Shown piece by piece: positions 8,033-14,484 of a DNA stretch of 19,901 bases. The stretch covers positions 1 to 19,901 of the forward strand of contig JAFADM010000271.1 in the NCBI GenBank assembly GCA_023424865.1. Reading direction: 5' to 3'. Position numbers and translations under genes: made by a program. Under the pieces are notes generated by a model. The model did not search any database. It was not told the origin of the DNA and was given only the letters and a program-made list of their open reading frames with translations. The stretch's first letter is position 1, and each line of letters begins with the position of its first letter. Source of the stretch: Bacillota bacterium (GTDB taxonomy: Bacteria; Bacillota_A; Clostridia; DSM-8532).

Positions 8033-8161
8033 TTGTGAACCTCCAAAGCCTATTTGCTATTCCATTTCATCTGATAGAGCTTATAGAATACAGCTTGCAG
8101 CTTGCAGAAGGTGAAAAAGGCAATAGAGCCGCTAGTGTCAGCAGCTTACAAATGTAAACGT

Positions 8162-8190
8162 ATTTTATCATGGTATGGAGTTAAAATCAA
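8162..8190 (-). promoter_or_regulatory. Sigma-A promoter for the metallopeptidase lipoprotein
   Basis: Minus strand TTGATT (8185-8190), exactly 17 bases and TAAAAT (8162-8167). It lies between the structured RNA and the lipoprotein start, so the lipoprotein need not be read through from the RNA. Confidence 0.62.
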
Positions 8191-8246
8191 TTCAGATTGG
8201 GCTTTAGCCCTTGCCATAATTACCCACAAGTCATATAATAAAACAC

Positions 8247-8445
8247 AGGGGAAAACTGAATAAAGTCGCCGTGACCCGGAAGTGCTGGCACACTGCCGGG
8301 CCCGAAGAGGTGTCTACTCACCCGTCCGCTCAGCATTACGCTGCCACAGCGACATGCTTAATTTTAAAGCATTTTTCTCGCTTTTGCAACGACGAAGCTC
8401 GCGTAGGGTTTTTTCACCTATGCGCGCTTTTTTTGGTTTTCCCCT
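8247..8445 (-). ncRNA. Structured non-coding RNA, probably raiA motif
   Basis: A stretch of about 199 bases with no credible ORF folds as one unit. A perfect 10-bp terminal helix pairs 8436-8445 with 8247-8256 (GGGGAAAAC with GUUUUCCCC plus one A-U). Inside, minus-strand GUCGC (8349-8353) pairs with GCGAC (8265-8269) around a multibranch region that includes hairpins CAGC/GCUG and GGUG/CACC and a CCGG/CCGG stem. Upstream elements are a GCGCAUAGG/CCUACGC hairpin with one mismatch and AUGCUU/AAGCAU (8354-8372). Length, architecture and segments such as GGACGGGUGAGUAGACACC fit my memory of the clostridial raiA motif RNA, which is the basis for choosing the minus strand. Pairing alone does not fix the strand. 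No raiA or comFC gene is adjacent. The next gene downstream has its own promoter, so this is probably a free-standing RNA of unknown function. Confidence 0.6.
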
Positions 8446-8678
8446 CCAATAAAACCGCCTTTATTTCCGGCTTCAGAGGCACTATTGCATGTGATGTTTT
8501 GTGGTGATCGTCCTTGCAGTGATTGCTGTAAGCGCTGCTTTTGGTACTGTTTCTGCAAACAGAGCAAATTCCGCAAACGCTGCAATGTTACTGCTTGTAT
8601 CATTCTATTCAAGCAACAGAGGCATCTTTGAATCAACCGGGTGTAAAGTGAGAGCGGTTCGTTATGGAGGGGAAAAAG
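8446..8678. other. Intergenic stretch without a supported gene
   Basis: Short frames on both strands here have no ribosome binding site, no family resemblance and atypical composition. A small hairpin CTGTTT/AAACAG and several CTGC/GCAG words are present. No convincing promoter for the structured RNA or for the following gene could be read by eye. Confidence 0.4.
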
Positions 8679-8705
8679 ATGAAACCTATGAAACCTATGA
8701 AAGCC
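8679..8705 (+). repeat. 9-bp tandem repeat at the 5' end of the small gene
   Basis: ATGAAACCT occurs twice in tandem (8679-8696), followed by a diverged third unit ATGAAAGCC (8697-8705). The units are in frame and encode MKP MKP MKA at the protein start. Confidence 0.75.
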
Positions 8706-8987
8706 CATGCCTCATCCTTGCTGTCCGAGGGGGATAGCCGGTTATTTGAGCTTCTGGAAGAGTACAAGAAAAAAGGCGGCGATTTTGGGGAAGAAGCAAA
8801 GGAAGACTTCCGTCAGGCTCTGGCTAAAAGGCTGGAAAACCCGCCGGAGCCGGATCCGGTGGAAACGGCGGAATTTTACAGAACGGGTCTTCTTCGCCTT
8901 CTTGAGGAAGTGAAAAGGCATAGCCTGCGAATAAAGAAGAAAGCCGTCAGCAGACTTAAAGGATCAACAGGCCGTATAATCGAGTAG
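8679..8987 (+). CDS. Small hypothetical protein, charged and helical
   Basis: This protein has 102 residues and I do not recognise the family. The chosen ATG has GGAGGGG six bases upstream, which lies inside the reading frame of an earlier ATG at 8664. The sequence begins with a repeated MKP MKP MKA, encoded by a 9-bp DNA repeat. It continues with Lys/Glu-rich helices and a Pro-rich hinge (NPPEPDPVE, about residues 56-64). It has no membrane segment, cysteine or catalytic motif. Its stop codon touches a second 9-bp tandem repeat. The next gene on the same strand starts 128 bases later. Coding status rests on the ribosome binding site and the open frame only. Confidence 0.5.
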   Translation: MKPMKPMKAHASSLLSEGDSRLFELLEEYKKKGGDFGEEAKEDFRQALAKRLENPPEPDPVETAEFYRTGLLRLLEEVKRHSLRIKKKAVSRLKGSTGRIIE

Positions 8988-9022
8988 GTCATGAAGGTCA
9001 TGAAGGTCATGAAGGTCATGAA
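8987..9022 (+). repeat. 9-bp tandem repeat, four perfect units
   Basis: GGTCATGAA is repeated four times without change, beginning at the last base of the stop codon of the small unknown gene, and then decays (GTTCACATT). Like the repeat at the other end of the gene it has a 9-bp period and contains ATGAA. Unit length and lack of spacers exclude a CRISPR array. Slipped-strand copy-number change is likely. Confidence 0.9.
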
Positions 9023-9115
9023 GTTCACATTAAGAAAGCTGTCTTTTCTGTAAAAAGAGAGCTCAATCCGGGGAAGTAGGCTTAGAGGAAGATACTTCAG
9101 CAAGGAGGGGACTCA

Positions 9116-10069
9116 TTGAGCAAGGAAAAATTTATTCAGGCATTGAGTGAAAATTCGCTTGATTTAATGCAAACAATACCCAAAAGCGATCTGCACAGCC
9201 ATGCCGGGCGGGGCGGCACCATAGCCTATATTGAAAAGTGGGCTAATGTGAAAATCATGCCACCGGCAAAGCCCTTTGATTCCCTGCAGGAAATGAATCA
9301 GTGGCTAAACGACAATATAAAGGTCCACTGTCCCGGTGTTCAGGGTTATTTAAAAAGAATTGAAGCCGCGTTTGCACAGGCAAAAAAGGACACTATAAAA
9401 GTACTGGCGCTGAGCTATGGCATTGATGAAATAAAGCAACTCGGTTCGCTGGATGACTTTATTCACATCATGAACGGGCTGCATTCCCGGTTCGCTCCGG
9501 ACACCCGGTTTTTTCCGGACCTGGCATTAGGCTATATTCAGGATAAGGAGGCCGGGGAGGAGCGGCTGGATGAAATCTATTCGGCCAACTGGTTTAAAGG
9601 AATTGATATCTGTAATTATGCAAATAACTATACTCTGAAAGAGCTTAAAAAGGTTTGCGTTAAAGCTCGAGAAGCGGGGTTGCTGCTCAAAGCCCATATT
9701 GGGGAATTTGGTAACGCAGACGATGTAATGCGCTATGCGGAGGAGCTGGAGCTGGATGAAATTCAGCACGGCATCGCTGCGGCGGATTCTCCGCAAATCA
9801 TGAGGTGGCTTGCACATCATAAAATACAGTTAAATGTATGTCCTACCAGCAATGTTATGTTAAAAAACTCACAAAGCTATGAAACCTATCAAATTCGCAA
9901 GCTGTTTGATTATGGGGTTCCGGTGACCATTAATTCCGATGATTTAATGATTTTTAATGCAACGGTCTCACAGGAATATTTCAATCTGTTCAATTCCGGA
10001 CTTATGACGGCCCAGGAGCTTGATTTCATTCGTGAAACAGGACTGAAGCATAAGTATGGAAGCTGCTGA
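9116..10069 (+). CDS. Adenosine deaminase-family amidohydrolase
   Basis: This 317-residue TIM-barrel amidohydrolase has the complete adenosine deaminase metal and catalytic set: H27/H29 (SDLHSH), H194 and general acid E197 (KAHIGE), H218 (IQHG) and D275/D276 (NSDD). The spacings H194-E197-H218-D275 are 3, 21 and 57, identical to those of mouse ADA. The region between the N-terminal HxH and H194 is about 32 residues shorter than in mouse ADA, which may alter the lid over the active site. Deamination of adenosine or a related purine is likely; the exact substrate is open. The start is TTG with AAGGAGGGG five bases upstream. A strong terminator lies about 70 bases downstream. Confidence 0.87.
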   Translation: MSKEKFIQALSENSLDLMQTIPKSDLHSHAGRGGTIAYIEKWANVKIMPPAKPFDSLQEMNQWLNDNIKVHCPGVQGYLKRIEAAFAQAKKDTIKVLALSYGIDEIKQLGSLDDFIHIMNGLHSRFAPDTRFFPDLALGYIQDKEAGEERLDEIYSANWFKGIDICNYANNYTLKELKKVCVKAREAGLLLKAHIGEFGNADDVMRYAEELELDEIQHGIAAADSPQIMRWLAHHKIQLNVCPTSNVMLKNSQSYETYQIRKLFDYGVPVTINSDDLMIFNATVSQEYFNLFNSGLMTAQELDFIRETGLKHKYGSC

Positions 10070-10137
10070 TCGGTGCGATTCATATTTTTCAATGCAATAA
10101 AGGCTTTAGGACAAAAAAATAGATACTGTGTCTGAAC

Positions 10138-10167
10138 GCCATCCGTTAATTGACGGGTGGCTTTTTT
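10138..10167 (+). terminator. Rho-independent terminator
   Basis: A 9-bp stem GCCATCCGT/ACGGGTGGC (one G-T pair) with loop TAATTG is followed by six T. It isolates the deaminase gene from the arsR-hgcAB operon. Confidence 0.85.
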
Positions 10168-10181
10168 AGCCGGAATTCATA

Positions 10182-10210
10182 TTGACGTTTTTCGATTTGA
10201 TACATATAAT
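10182..10210 (+). promoter_or_regulatory. Promoter of the arsR-hgcA-hgcB-arsC operon
   Basis: TTGACG (10182-10187), exactly 17 bases and TATAAT (10205-10210): the closest match to consensus in the window. Strong intrinsic activity fits a promoter kept off by a repressor. Confidence 0.75.
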
Positions 10211-10236
10211 AGATATATCGAGATTCTTCGATTTGA
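10191..10236. promoter_or_regulatory. Putative ArsR operator (repeated TCGAT motifs)
   Basis: TTCGATTTGA occurs twice as an exact direct repeat (10191-10200 in the promoter spacer and 10227-10236 just before the ribosome binding site). An inverted ATATCGA (10215-10221) forms a dyad with the first copy across the -10 element. ArsR proteins usually bind short dyads overlapping their own promoter, so this is the likely autoregulatory site. Confidence 0.5.
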
Positions 10237-10245
10237 GGTATTCTT

Positions 10246-10581
10246 ATGGAAAACTGTCTGGAATATGTAAAAGTGTTTAAAGCGCTGGGTGACACTAAAA
10301 GAGCCATGATCGTGGATATGCTTTCCTGTGGCGAGCTTTGCGCCTGCATGATTTTAGAAAAGTTTGAAATGTCCCAATCCACCCTGTCCCACCATATGAA
10401 GCTTCTGTGTGAGTGCGGGCTTGTCAAGGGCAGGGAAGAAGGAAAATGGACCTACTATTCACTAAACCCAGTTACCATCACCAATACGAAAAGGTTTTTT
10501 GACAGCATCACGTCGGATAAGGAAACTTGCATCTGCAAGGACAATACAGTCTGCTGCAAAGGAAGTGATGAAAATGAGTGA
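10246..10581 (+). CDS. arsR: ArsR-family metalloid-responsive repressor
   Basis: This 111-residue winged-helix regulator carries C32-A-C34 in ELCACMI, at the same positions as the arsenite-binding CxC of classical ArsR. The usual third cysteine (37) is leucine, with C28 nearby. The recognition helix is SQSTLSHHMKLL (43-54) and the wing is REEGKWTYYSL. The C-terminal tail has four extra cysteines (C95, C97, C103, C104). It should repress from the repeated sites in its own promoter and release DNA on binding As(III) or a related thiophilic metal. The ATG has GAGG about seven bases upstream. Its last 8 bases overlap hgcA, so the two are translationally coupled. ArsR-like regulators next to hgcAB are known in other mercury methylators. 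Confidence 0.93.
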   Translation: MENCLEYVKVFKALGDTKRAMIVDMLSCGELCACMILEKFEMSQSTLSHHMKLLCECGLVKGREEGKWTYYSLNPVTITNTKRFFDSITSDKETCICKDNTVCCKGSDENE

Positions 10582-11659
10582 AAAAAAATCCTGCTGCTCC
10601 TCATCCTCCAAGGGTTGCTGTACAGGTAAAGCCATTACATCCTATGACAAAAAGAACAAATGGGTCAAGGCTGTTGTTAAGTCGCCCAAAAAGGCTGCGA
10701 CAGTGGTGTCAACAAGTCTCAGCTTCAAGGATATTCTGGGAATGTGGAAGGTGCGCTGGGGCATAGGCCGGATGGACTACAAGATAGATCCGGGACTCTA
10801 CGCCGTGGGAAATCCCGTTAAGGCTTCACCCGTGCTGGTGAGTGCAAATTACAAGCTGACCTTTGATACCCTGAGGAAGGAGCTTAAGGATCTGAAATGC
10901 TGGATTCTGATACTTGATACCAAGGGCATCAATGTGTGGTGTGCCGCCGGTAAAGGCACCTTCGGAACGGATGAGCTGGTATCTCGCCTGTCAAAAACAG
11001 GTCTGTCGGAGATTGTCTCACACCGAAGGCTGATATTGCCCCAGTTGGGGGCGCCCGGCATAAGTGCCCATGAGGTAGCCAGACAAACGGGGTTTAATGT
11101 GGTTTACGGCCCTGTGAGAGCGGCGGATATAAAAGCGTTTCTCCAGTCCGGACTCAAAGCCACGGATGAAATGCGCAGAGTAAAATTTACTTTATTGGAC
11201 AGGCTTGTCCTTGCACCTGTGGAGCTGGTAGCTGCTGCAAAGCTGTCCTTGACGGTCTTTGGAGTATTGTTCCTCATAAACCTGTTTGCGGCAAGGCCCT
11301 TCGGAGTTGCTGATTTTATTGCGTATGGGGGTGCTGTGGTAACGGGAGCCGTGCTAACGCCTGTACTCCTTCCCTTTATACCTGGCCGGGCCTTCGCCTG
11401 GAAGGGCTGGCTGCTTGGTCTTTGCTGGACAGCAGGCTTTGTATGGCTAAAGGGCTGGTTTGCCTCTGAATTTCTACTGCTTGCCATAGGTTATCTGCTG
11501 GTGCTGCCGTCCTTATCGGCGTATCTGGCTATGAATTTTACAGGCTCGTCAACCTACACCTCCTTTTCCGGTGTCATTAAGGAAATGAAAGGGGCGGTGC
11601 CCCTTATTGCGCTTTCCGTCGCAGCGGGAATAGTGCTGGTATTGATAAAGAGCCTGTAG
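10574..11659 (+). CDS. hgcA: HgcA, corrinoid methyltransferase of mercury methylation
   Basis: HgcA transfers a methyl group from its corrinoid cofactor to Hg(II), making methylmercury together with HgcB. This 361-residue protein has the diagnostic cap-helix motif NVWCAAGKG at residues 120-128, in which C123 is the expected lower axial cobalt ligand (C93 in Desulfovibrio ND132). About five membrane helices follow (roughly 212-238, 246-269, 276-293, 299-320, 340-359), giving the known cytosolic corrinoid domain plus membrane domain. The motif sits about 30 residues later than in ND132 because of a Cys/Ser/Lys-rich N-terminus (SCCSSSSKGCC, 6-16). GGAAG lies eight bases before the ATG at 10574. 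The frame is open further upstream, but that overlaps arsR. hgcB follows after 20 bases. Confidence 0.97.
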   Translation: MSEKKSCCSSSSKGCCTGKAITSYDKKNKWVKAVVKSPKKAATVVSTSLSFKDILGMWKVRWGIGRMDYKIDPGLYAVGNPVKASPVLVSANYKLTFDTLRKELKDLKCWILILDTKGINVWCAAGKGTFGTDELVSRLSKTGLSEIVSHRRLILPQLGAPGISAHEVARQTGFNVVYGPVRAADIKAFLQSGLKATDEMRRVKFTLLDRLVLAPVELVAAAKLSLTVFGVLFLINLFAARPFGVADFIAYGGAVVTGAVLTPVLLPFIPGRAFAWKGWLLGLCWTAGFVWLKGWFASEFLLLAIGYLLVLPSLSAYLAMNFTGSSTYTSFSGVIKEMKGAVPLIALSVAAGIVLVLIKSL

Positions 11660-11679
11660 CTTAGCGAAGGAGGGCGTCT

Positions 11680-11973
11680 ATGAAGCATAAGTATCTTAAA
11701 AATGTTACTACTTTAAACCTGTCGGCTGAAAAGTGCATGGGCTGCGGCAGATGCACGGAGGTTTGCCCTCATGGCGTGTTCAGCGTAGACCAGAGAAAAG
11801 CGCGGATAAAAGACAAGGATCTTTGCATGGAGTGCGGCGCCTGTGCAATAAATTGTCCTGTAAATGCCGTCACTGTTGATGCCGGAGTGGGCTGCGCTTC
11901 CGCTGTAATTATGGGCTGGCTTACCGGAAGTGAACCCAGCTGTGATTGCTCGGGCGGCGGAGAATGCTGCTGA
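11680..11973 (+). CDS. hgcB: HgcB, ferredoxin partner of HgcA
   Basis: This 97-residue 2x[4Fe-4S] ferredoxin is thought to reduce the HgcA corrinoid to Co(I) and to handle Hg(II). Two CxxCxxCxxxCP clusters are present: C19/C22/C25/C29 and C49/C52/C55/C59. The features that separate HgcB from ordinary ferredoxins are here too: an extra cysteine C72 (equivalent to C73 in ND132) and a vicinal C96-C97 at the very C-terminus. A further C88-x-C90 sits in the Gly/Cys-rich tail, giving more thiols than the minimum set. A GAAGGAGGG ribosome binding site lies just before the ATG. It sits 20 bases after hgcA and 41 bases before arsC, consistent with one transcript. Confidence 0.97.
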   Translation: MKHKYLKNVTTLNLSAEKCMGCGRCTEVCPHGVFSVDQRKARIKDKDLCMECGACAINCPVNAVTVDAGVGCASAVIMGWLTGSEPSCDCSGGGECC

Positions 11974-12014
11974 AATAAGAATATCCGCCAATATTCAGAG
12001 AAAGGGGAATTGGC

Positions 12015-12416
12015 ATGACAAGGGTTGCATTTATTTGTGTACACAACTCCTGCCGCAGTCAGATAGCTGAGGCGTTGGGGAAACACCTTGCCGGTGGTGT
12101 GTTTGAGAGCTATTCAGCGGGAACGGAGACCAAACCTCAAATAAATGGGGATGCCATTCGATTGATGAAGCAGCTTTACGGGATAGACATGGAAAAAACA
12201 CAGCGTTCAAAGCTGCTTTTTGAAATACCCCCGGTTGATATTGTCGTTACGATGGGCTGTAACGTCAACTGTCCGTACCTGCCAGTCAGGCACCGGGAGG
12301 ATTGGGGGCTTGAAGACCCGACAGGAAAAAGCGATGAAGAATTTATAAAAACAATTAATCAGATAGAAAACCATATCCTCCTGCTCAAAGAAAGCTTAAA
12401 CAACATTGCCCTTTAG
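12015..12416 (+). CDS. arsC: Arsenate reductase, LMW-phosphatase type (ArsC)
   Basis: This 133-residue enzyme of the low-molecular-weight tyrosine phosphatase fold should reduce arsenate to arsenite. The anion-binding loop is C8-VHNSC-R14-S, and the general acid is D101 in LEDPTG. The redox relay cysteines are C82 and C86 (MGCNVNCPYLP), spaced by three residues and not six as in the Bacillus subtilis enzyme (C82/C89), so it belongs to the short-loop variant seen in many anaerobes. A phosphatase role is a less likely alternative. AAAGGGGAA precedes the ATG. It is the last gene of the arsR-hgcAB unit; no clear terminator was found after it, only weak dyads. Its product arsenite is the expected ligand of the operon's ArsR. 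Confidence 0.88.
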   Translation: MTRVAFICVHNSCRSQIAEALGKHLAGGVFESYSAGTETKPQINGDAIRLMKQLYGIDMEKTQRSKLLFEIPPVDIVVTMGCNVNCPYLPVRHREDWGLEDPTGKSDEEFIKTINQIENHILLLKESLNNIAL

Positions 12417-12500
12417 TAATCCGACAGTCTAATCTATGCTTTCGAAATTTTGAAAGGCGAAACCAAACAAATCTAGAACTTCAAGAGCCTTTTTTCCTAT

Positions 12501-12528
12501 TTGACTTTTAATAAAAATGGGCTATAGT
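12501..12528 (+). promoter_or_regulatory. Sigma-A promoter for the AIM24-family gene
   Basis: TTGACT (12501-12506), 16 bases and TATAGT (12523-12528), about 90 bases before the start. This suggests the AIM24-family gene is not part of the mercury/arsenic operon. Confidence 0.55.
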
Positions 12529-12616
12529 TGAGTACAGAGGATTAAAATATAGTATATATTTCACTATTTACTTAAAATAGTTATTTTTTATTAAATGAAG
12601 GATGAGGAGAACGGGA

Positions 12617-13372
12617 ATGGTAACATGCAAGAACCTGTATGACAATGGCAATATGCTGAAGATAGCCGAACGCGGATGCATAAAAGTATTCGAGCATCAA
12701 AAGGATTTAAGCATTACTGCCGAATCAGCTGTGTCAGCTTATTATGCTGCTCAAATGAATATACGCAAAAGACAGGTGTTAGTCGAGCTGAACGGCAATG
12801 CGTTCACTGTTCAGGCCGGCGCCATGCAATGGACCTCGGGCCAGGTGACGATGTCCTCAGGTATAAAAGGCGTGGGAGATTTTCTCGGAAAAGCCATCGC
12901 ATCGAAGGTTACAAAGGAATCTGCCGTCAAACCGGAATACAAAGGAACAGGTTTGGTTATGCTGGAGCCTACATACAAGCATATTTTACTTGAAGAAATC
13001 TCCGAGTGGGGAGGCATGGTTTTGGAGGACGGGCTTTTCCTTGCCTGTGAATCCACAATAAAGCAAAGTGTGGTTGCCCGCTCAACACTTACCTCTGCTG
13101 TCGCCGGCAAAGAGGGATTATTTAATTTGTGTCTCACCGGCAACGGAATTGCCGTATTGGAAAGCCCGGTGCCAAGAAAGGAATTGATTGAATTTGAATT
13201 AAAGGATGATGAGGTTAAGATAGACGGCAGTCTGGCCATCGCCTGGTCAAATTCTCTTAAATTTACTGTGGAGCGCTCCTCCAAATCATTAATTGGCTCT
13301 GCTGTTTCCGGAGAAGGCCTGGTTAATGTTTACAGAGGAACGGGTAAAATTCTCATAGCTCCCACGGAATAA
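12617..13372 (+). CDS. AIM24-family protein
   Basis: This 251-residue all-beta protein belongs to the AIM24 (formerly DUF124) family. Typical segments are the central MQWTSGQVTMSS (about residues 73-84) and the C-terminal GEGLVNVYRGTGKILIAP, with an internal twofold beta-repeat. There is no signal peptide or membrane helix. The bacterial function is not established; the name comes from a yeast mitochondrial protein. The ATG at 12617 has AGGAG about seven bases upstream. An in-frame ATG at 12602 would have no usable ribosome binding site. The gene has its own promoter and ends at a strong bidirectional terminator. Confidence 0.83.
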   Translation: MVTCKNLYDNGNMLKIAERGCIKVFEHQKDLSITAESAVSAYYAAQMNIRKRQVLVELNGNAFTVQAGAMQWTSGQVTMSSGIKGVGDFLGKAIASKVTKESAVKPEYKGTGLVMLEPTYKHILLEEISEWGGMVLEDGLFLACESTIKQSVVARSTLTSAVAGKEGLFNLCLTGNGIAVLESPVPRKELIEFELKDDEVKIDGSLAIAWSNSLKFTVERSSKSLIGSAVSGEGLVNVYRGTGKILIAPTE

Positions 13373-13407
13373 GCCGTAAAAAGCTCTGAAATAGGATTGT
13401 TTAGTTA

Positions 13408-13453
13408 AAAAAACTCCAAACGGGCAAGTTCATCTTCCTGTTTGGAGTTTTTT
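13408..13453. terminator. Bidirectional rho-independent terminator
   Basis: A perfect 14-bp stem (13408-13421 with 13440-13453, core CTCCAAAC/GTTTGGAG) is flanked by runs of A on the left and T on the right, with an 18-base loop. It serves the AIM24 gene from the left and the convergent AraC gene from the right. Confidence 0.9.
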
Positions 13454-13500
13454 ATCGTTGTCGATACAGTTTGTTATTGTTCTACTACTCTTTTGTGGGG

Positions 13501-14379
13501 CTATTGATTGATGCTTTGCCTGTATTCCGTGGGAGTTTGTCCTTTTTTTAACGTAAACTGCTTTATAAAATAGGTATCATACCGAAACCCGACTGCCTCG
13601 GCAATCTCCGAAAGACTGAGATTGGTATGGGAAAGGGCCTCGCATGCAATGTTTATCCGGTATCTTATAAGGTATTCAATAGCTGTGAAGCCAACCTGCT
13701 CCTTAAATTTCCGATTAAGGGTTGTACGGTTGATATGAACTAAGCCGCAGAGATCGTCCAGAGAAAGGTCGTTTGAATAATTCACATGGATGTATTCAAG
13801 GAGTATTTCCACCGGGGATTTCTCGCGCTTTACGGCAAGAGGCGTTTTTTGCTGCATATAAATATCGTCCAGGAGATAAAGCGTCTGGAGCAGATAGCGC
13901 CTGATCCGGCAGGTCCAATACCCGTCACTCTGAGCAAGTACCTCCATACCCATAATCGCAAGCCACTCAGATATGCGAAGATAGGCTTTCGCCGGAAGGT
14001 CCATGGTTCCGTCATAATAGGCGTCTCTTCGTAAAAACAGGTTCATCATGTTGCGATCGTGTTCATCCTCAAGCTCAAGGAAATCATTGGCTTTAAGACG
14101 TTCGAAGGTAAGAGATGAATTCATGAAGACAGGATTGAAGCTAAAGGACTTGGCAGCAAGACGGGTTGCTTCTTCCAGCTTAACCTCGTCATACCGGGAA
14201 AGCAGCATAATGCCTGGAGCCTTCAGCGTAACCGGCTTTCCGTTAATAAGGAGGCTTGCCTTCCCGTTGGTTATAAGAATGATACTCACACGATCCGAAA
14301 GCGGCAGGGCTTCCAAGCACTCATGACTCTCAAACTCTATGGGAACAATTCGTGTTCGATGGCGGTCATTCTGGGGCAT
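13501..14379 (-). CDS. AraC-family transcriptional regulator
   Basis: This 292-residue regulator has the two AraC helix-turn-helix motifs in the last 100 or so residues: LSLDDLCGLVHINRTTLNRKF and, nearer the end, LSEIAEAVGFRYDTYFIKQF, closing with GQTPTEYR. The N-terminal 180 residues look like a cupin-type sensor (SLLINGKPVTLKAPGIMLLS near residues 37-56 matches the beta-barrel pattern), so a small ligand is expected. GAGGTGA precedes the ATG. It is divergent from the small-membrane-protein/ABC-exporter operon across a 105-base intergenic region. The natural inference is that it activates that operon in response to a compound or peptide. Confidence 0.9.
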   Translation of the reverse strand: MPQNDRHRTRIVPIEFESHECLEALPLSDRVSIILITNGKASLLINGKPVTLKAPGIMLLSRYDEVKLEEATRLAAKSFSFNPVFMNSSLTFERLKANDFLELEDEHDRNMMNLFLRRDAYYDGTMDLPAKAYLRISEWLAIMGMEVLAQSDGYWTCRIRRYLLQTLYLLDDIYMQQKTPLAVKREKSPVEILLEYIHVNYSNDLSLDDLCGLVHINRTTLNRKFKEQVGFTAIEYLIRYRINIACEALSHTNLSLSEIAEAVGFRYDTYFIKQFTLKKGQTPTEYRQSINQ

Positions 14380-14392
14380 CTCATCACCTCAA

Positions 14393-14433
14393 TTGCAAAA
14401 AGTATAGCTATTTCCTTTATAAACTTTATTGTA
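14393..14433. promoter_or_regulatory. Divergent promoter region, araC-type regulator / ABC exporter operon
   Basis: On the minus strand TGCTACAAT (extended -10, TACAAT at 14428-14433) faces the AraC gene. On the plus strand TTGCAA (14393-14398) with TTTATA or TTATAA 17-18 bases on could start the exporter operon. The weak elements suit an activator-dependent promoter. Confidence 0.4.
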
Positions 14434-14484
14434 GCACACTCGGGGAATTCGTTACCATTAACCTGACAGGAAGGGGGCGATGGA

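Noticed and set aside
8199..8215. GGGCTTTAGCCC palindrome
   Set aside because: Stem is only 4-5 bp with no T tract and it sits upstream of a good promoter; probably chance.
8354..8376. Hairpin followed by T run on the plus strand, like a terminator
   Set aside because: The stem (ATGCTT/AAGCAT) falls inside the long structured RNA closed by the 8247-8445 helix and is better explained as one of its internal hairpins.
8418..8708. Minus-strand frame of 96 codons
   Set aside because: It is a chance frame whose start is made by the 9-bp repeat, and it runs into the structured RNA; no ribosome binding site or family resemblance.
8501..8737. Plus-strand frame of 78 codons with a hydrophobic start
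   Set aside because: No ribosome binding site, overlaps the better-supported gene at 8679, and composition is not convincing.
8987..9022. Possible CRISPR repeats
   Set aside because: Units are 9 bp and directly adjacent with no spacers; a simple tandem repeat.
8876..9103. Minus-strand frame with repeated MTF residues
   Set aside because: The repetition is only the 9-bp DNA repeat read on the other strand; no start signals.
10499..10573. 25-codon N-terminal extension of HgcA
   Set aside because: It overlaps the end of arsR in another frame, has no ribosome binding site, and the ATG at 10574 has GGAAG at proper spacing.
12811..13284. 157-codon frame antisense to the AIM24-family gene
   Set aside because: Long Ser/Pro-rich shadow frame without ribosome binding site; the plus-strand protein has recognisable family segments.
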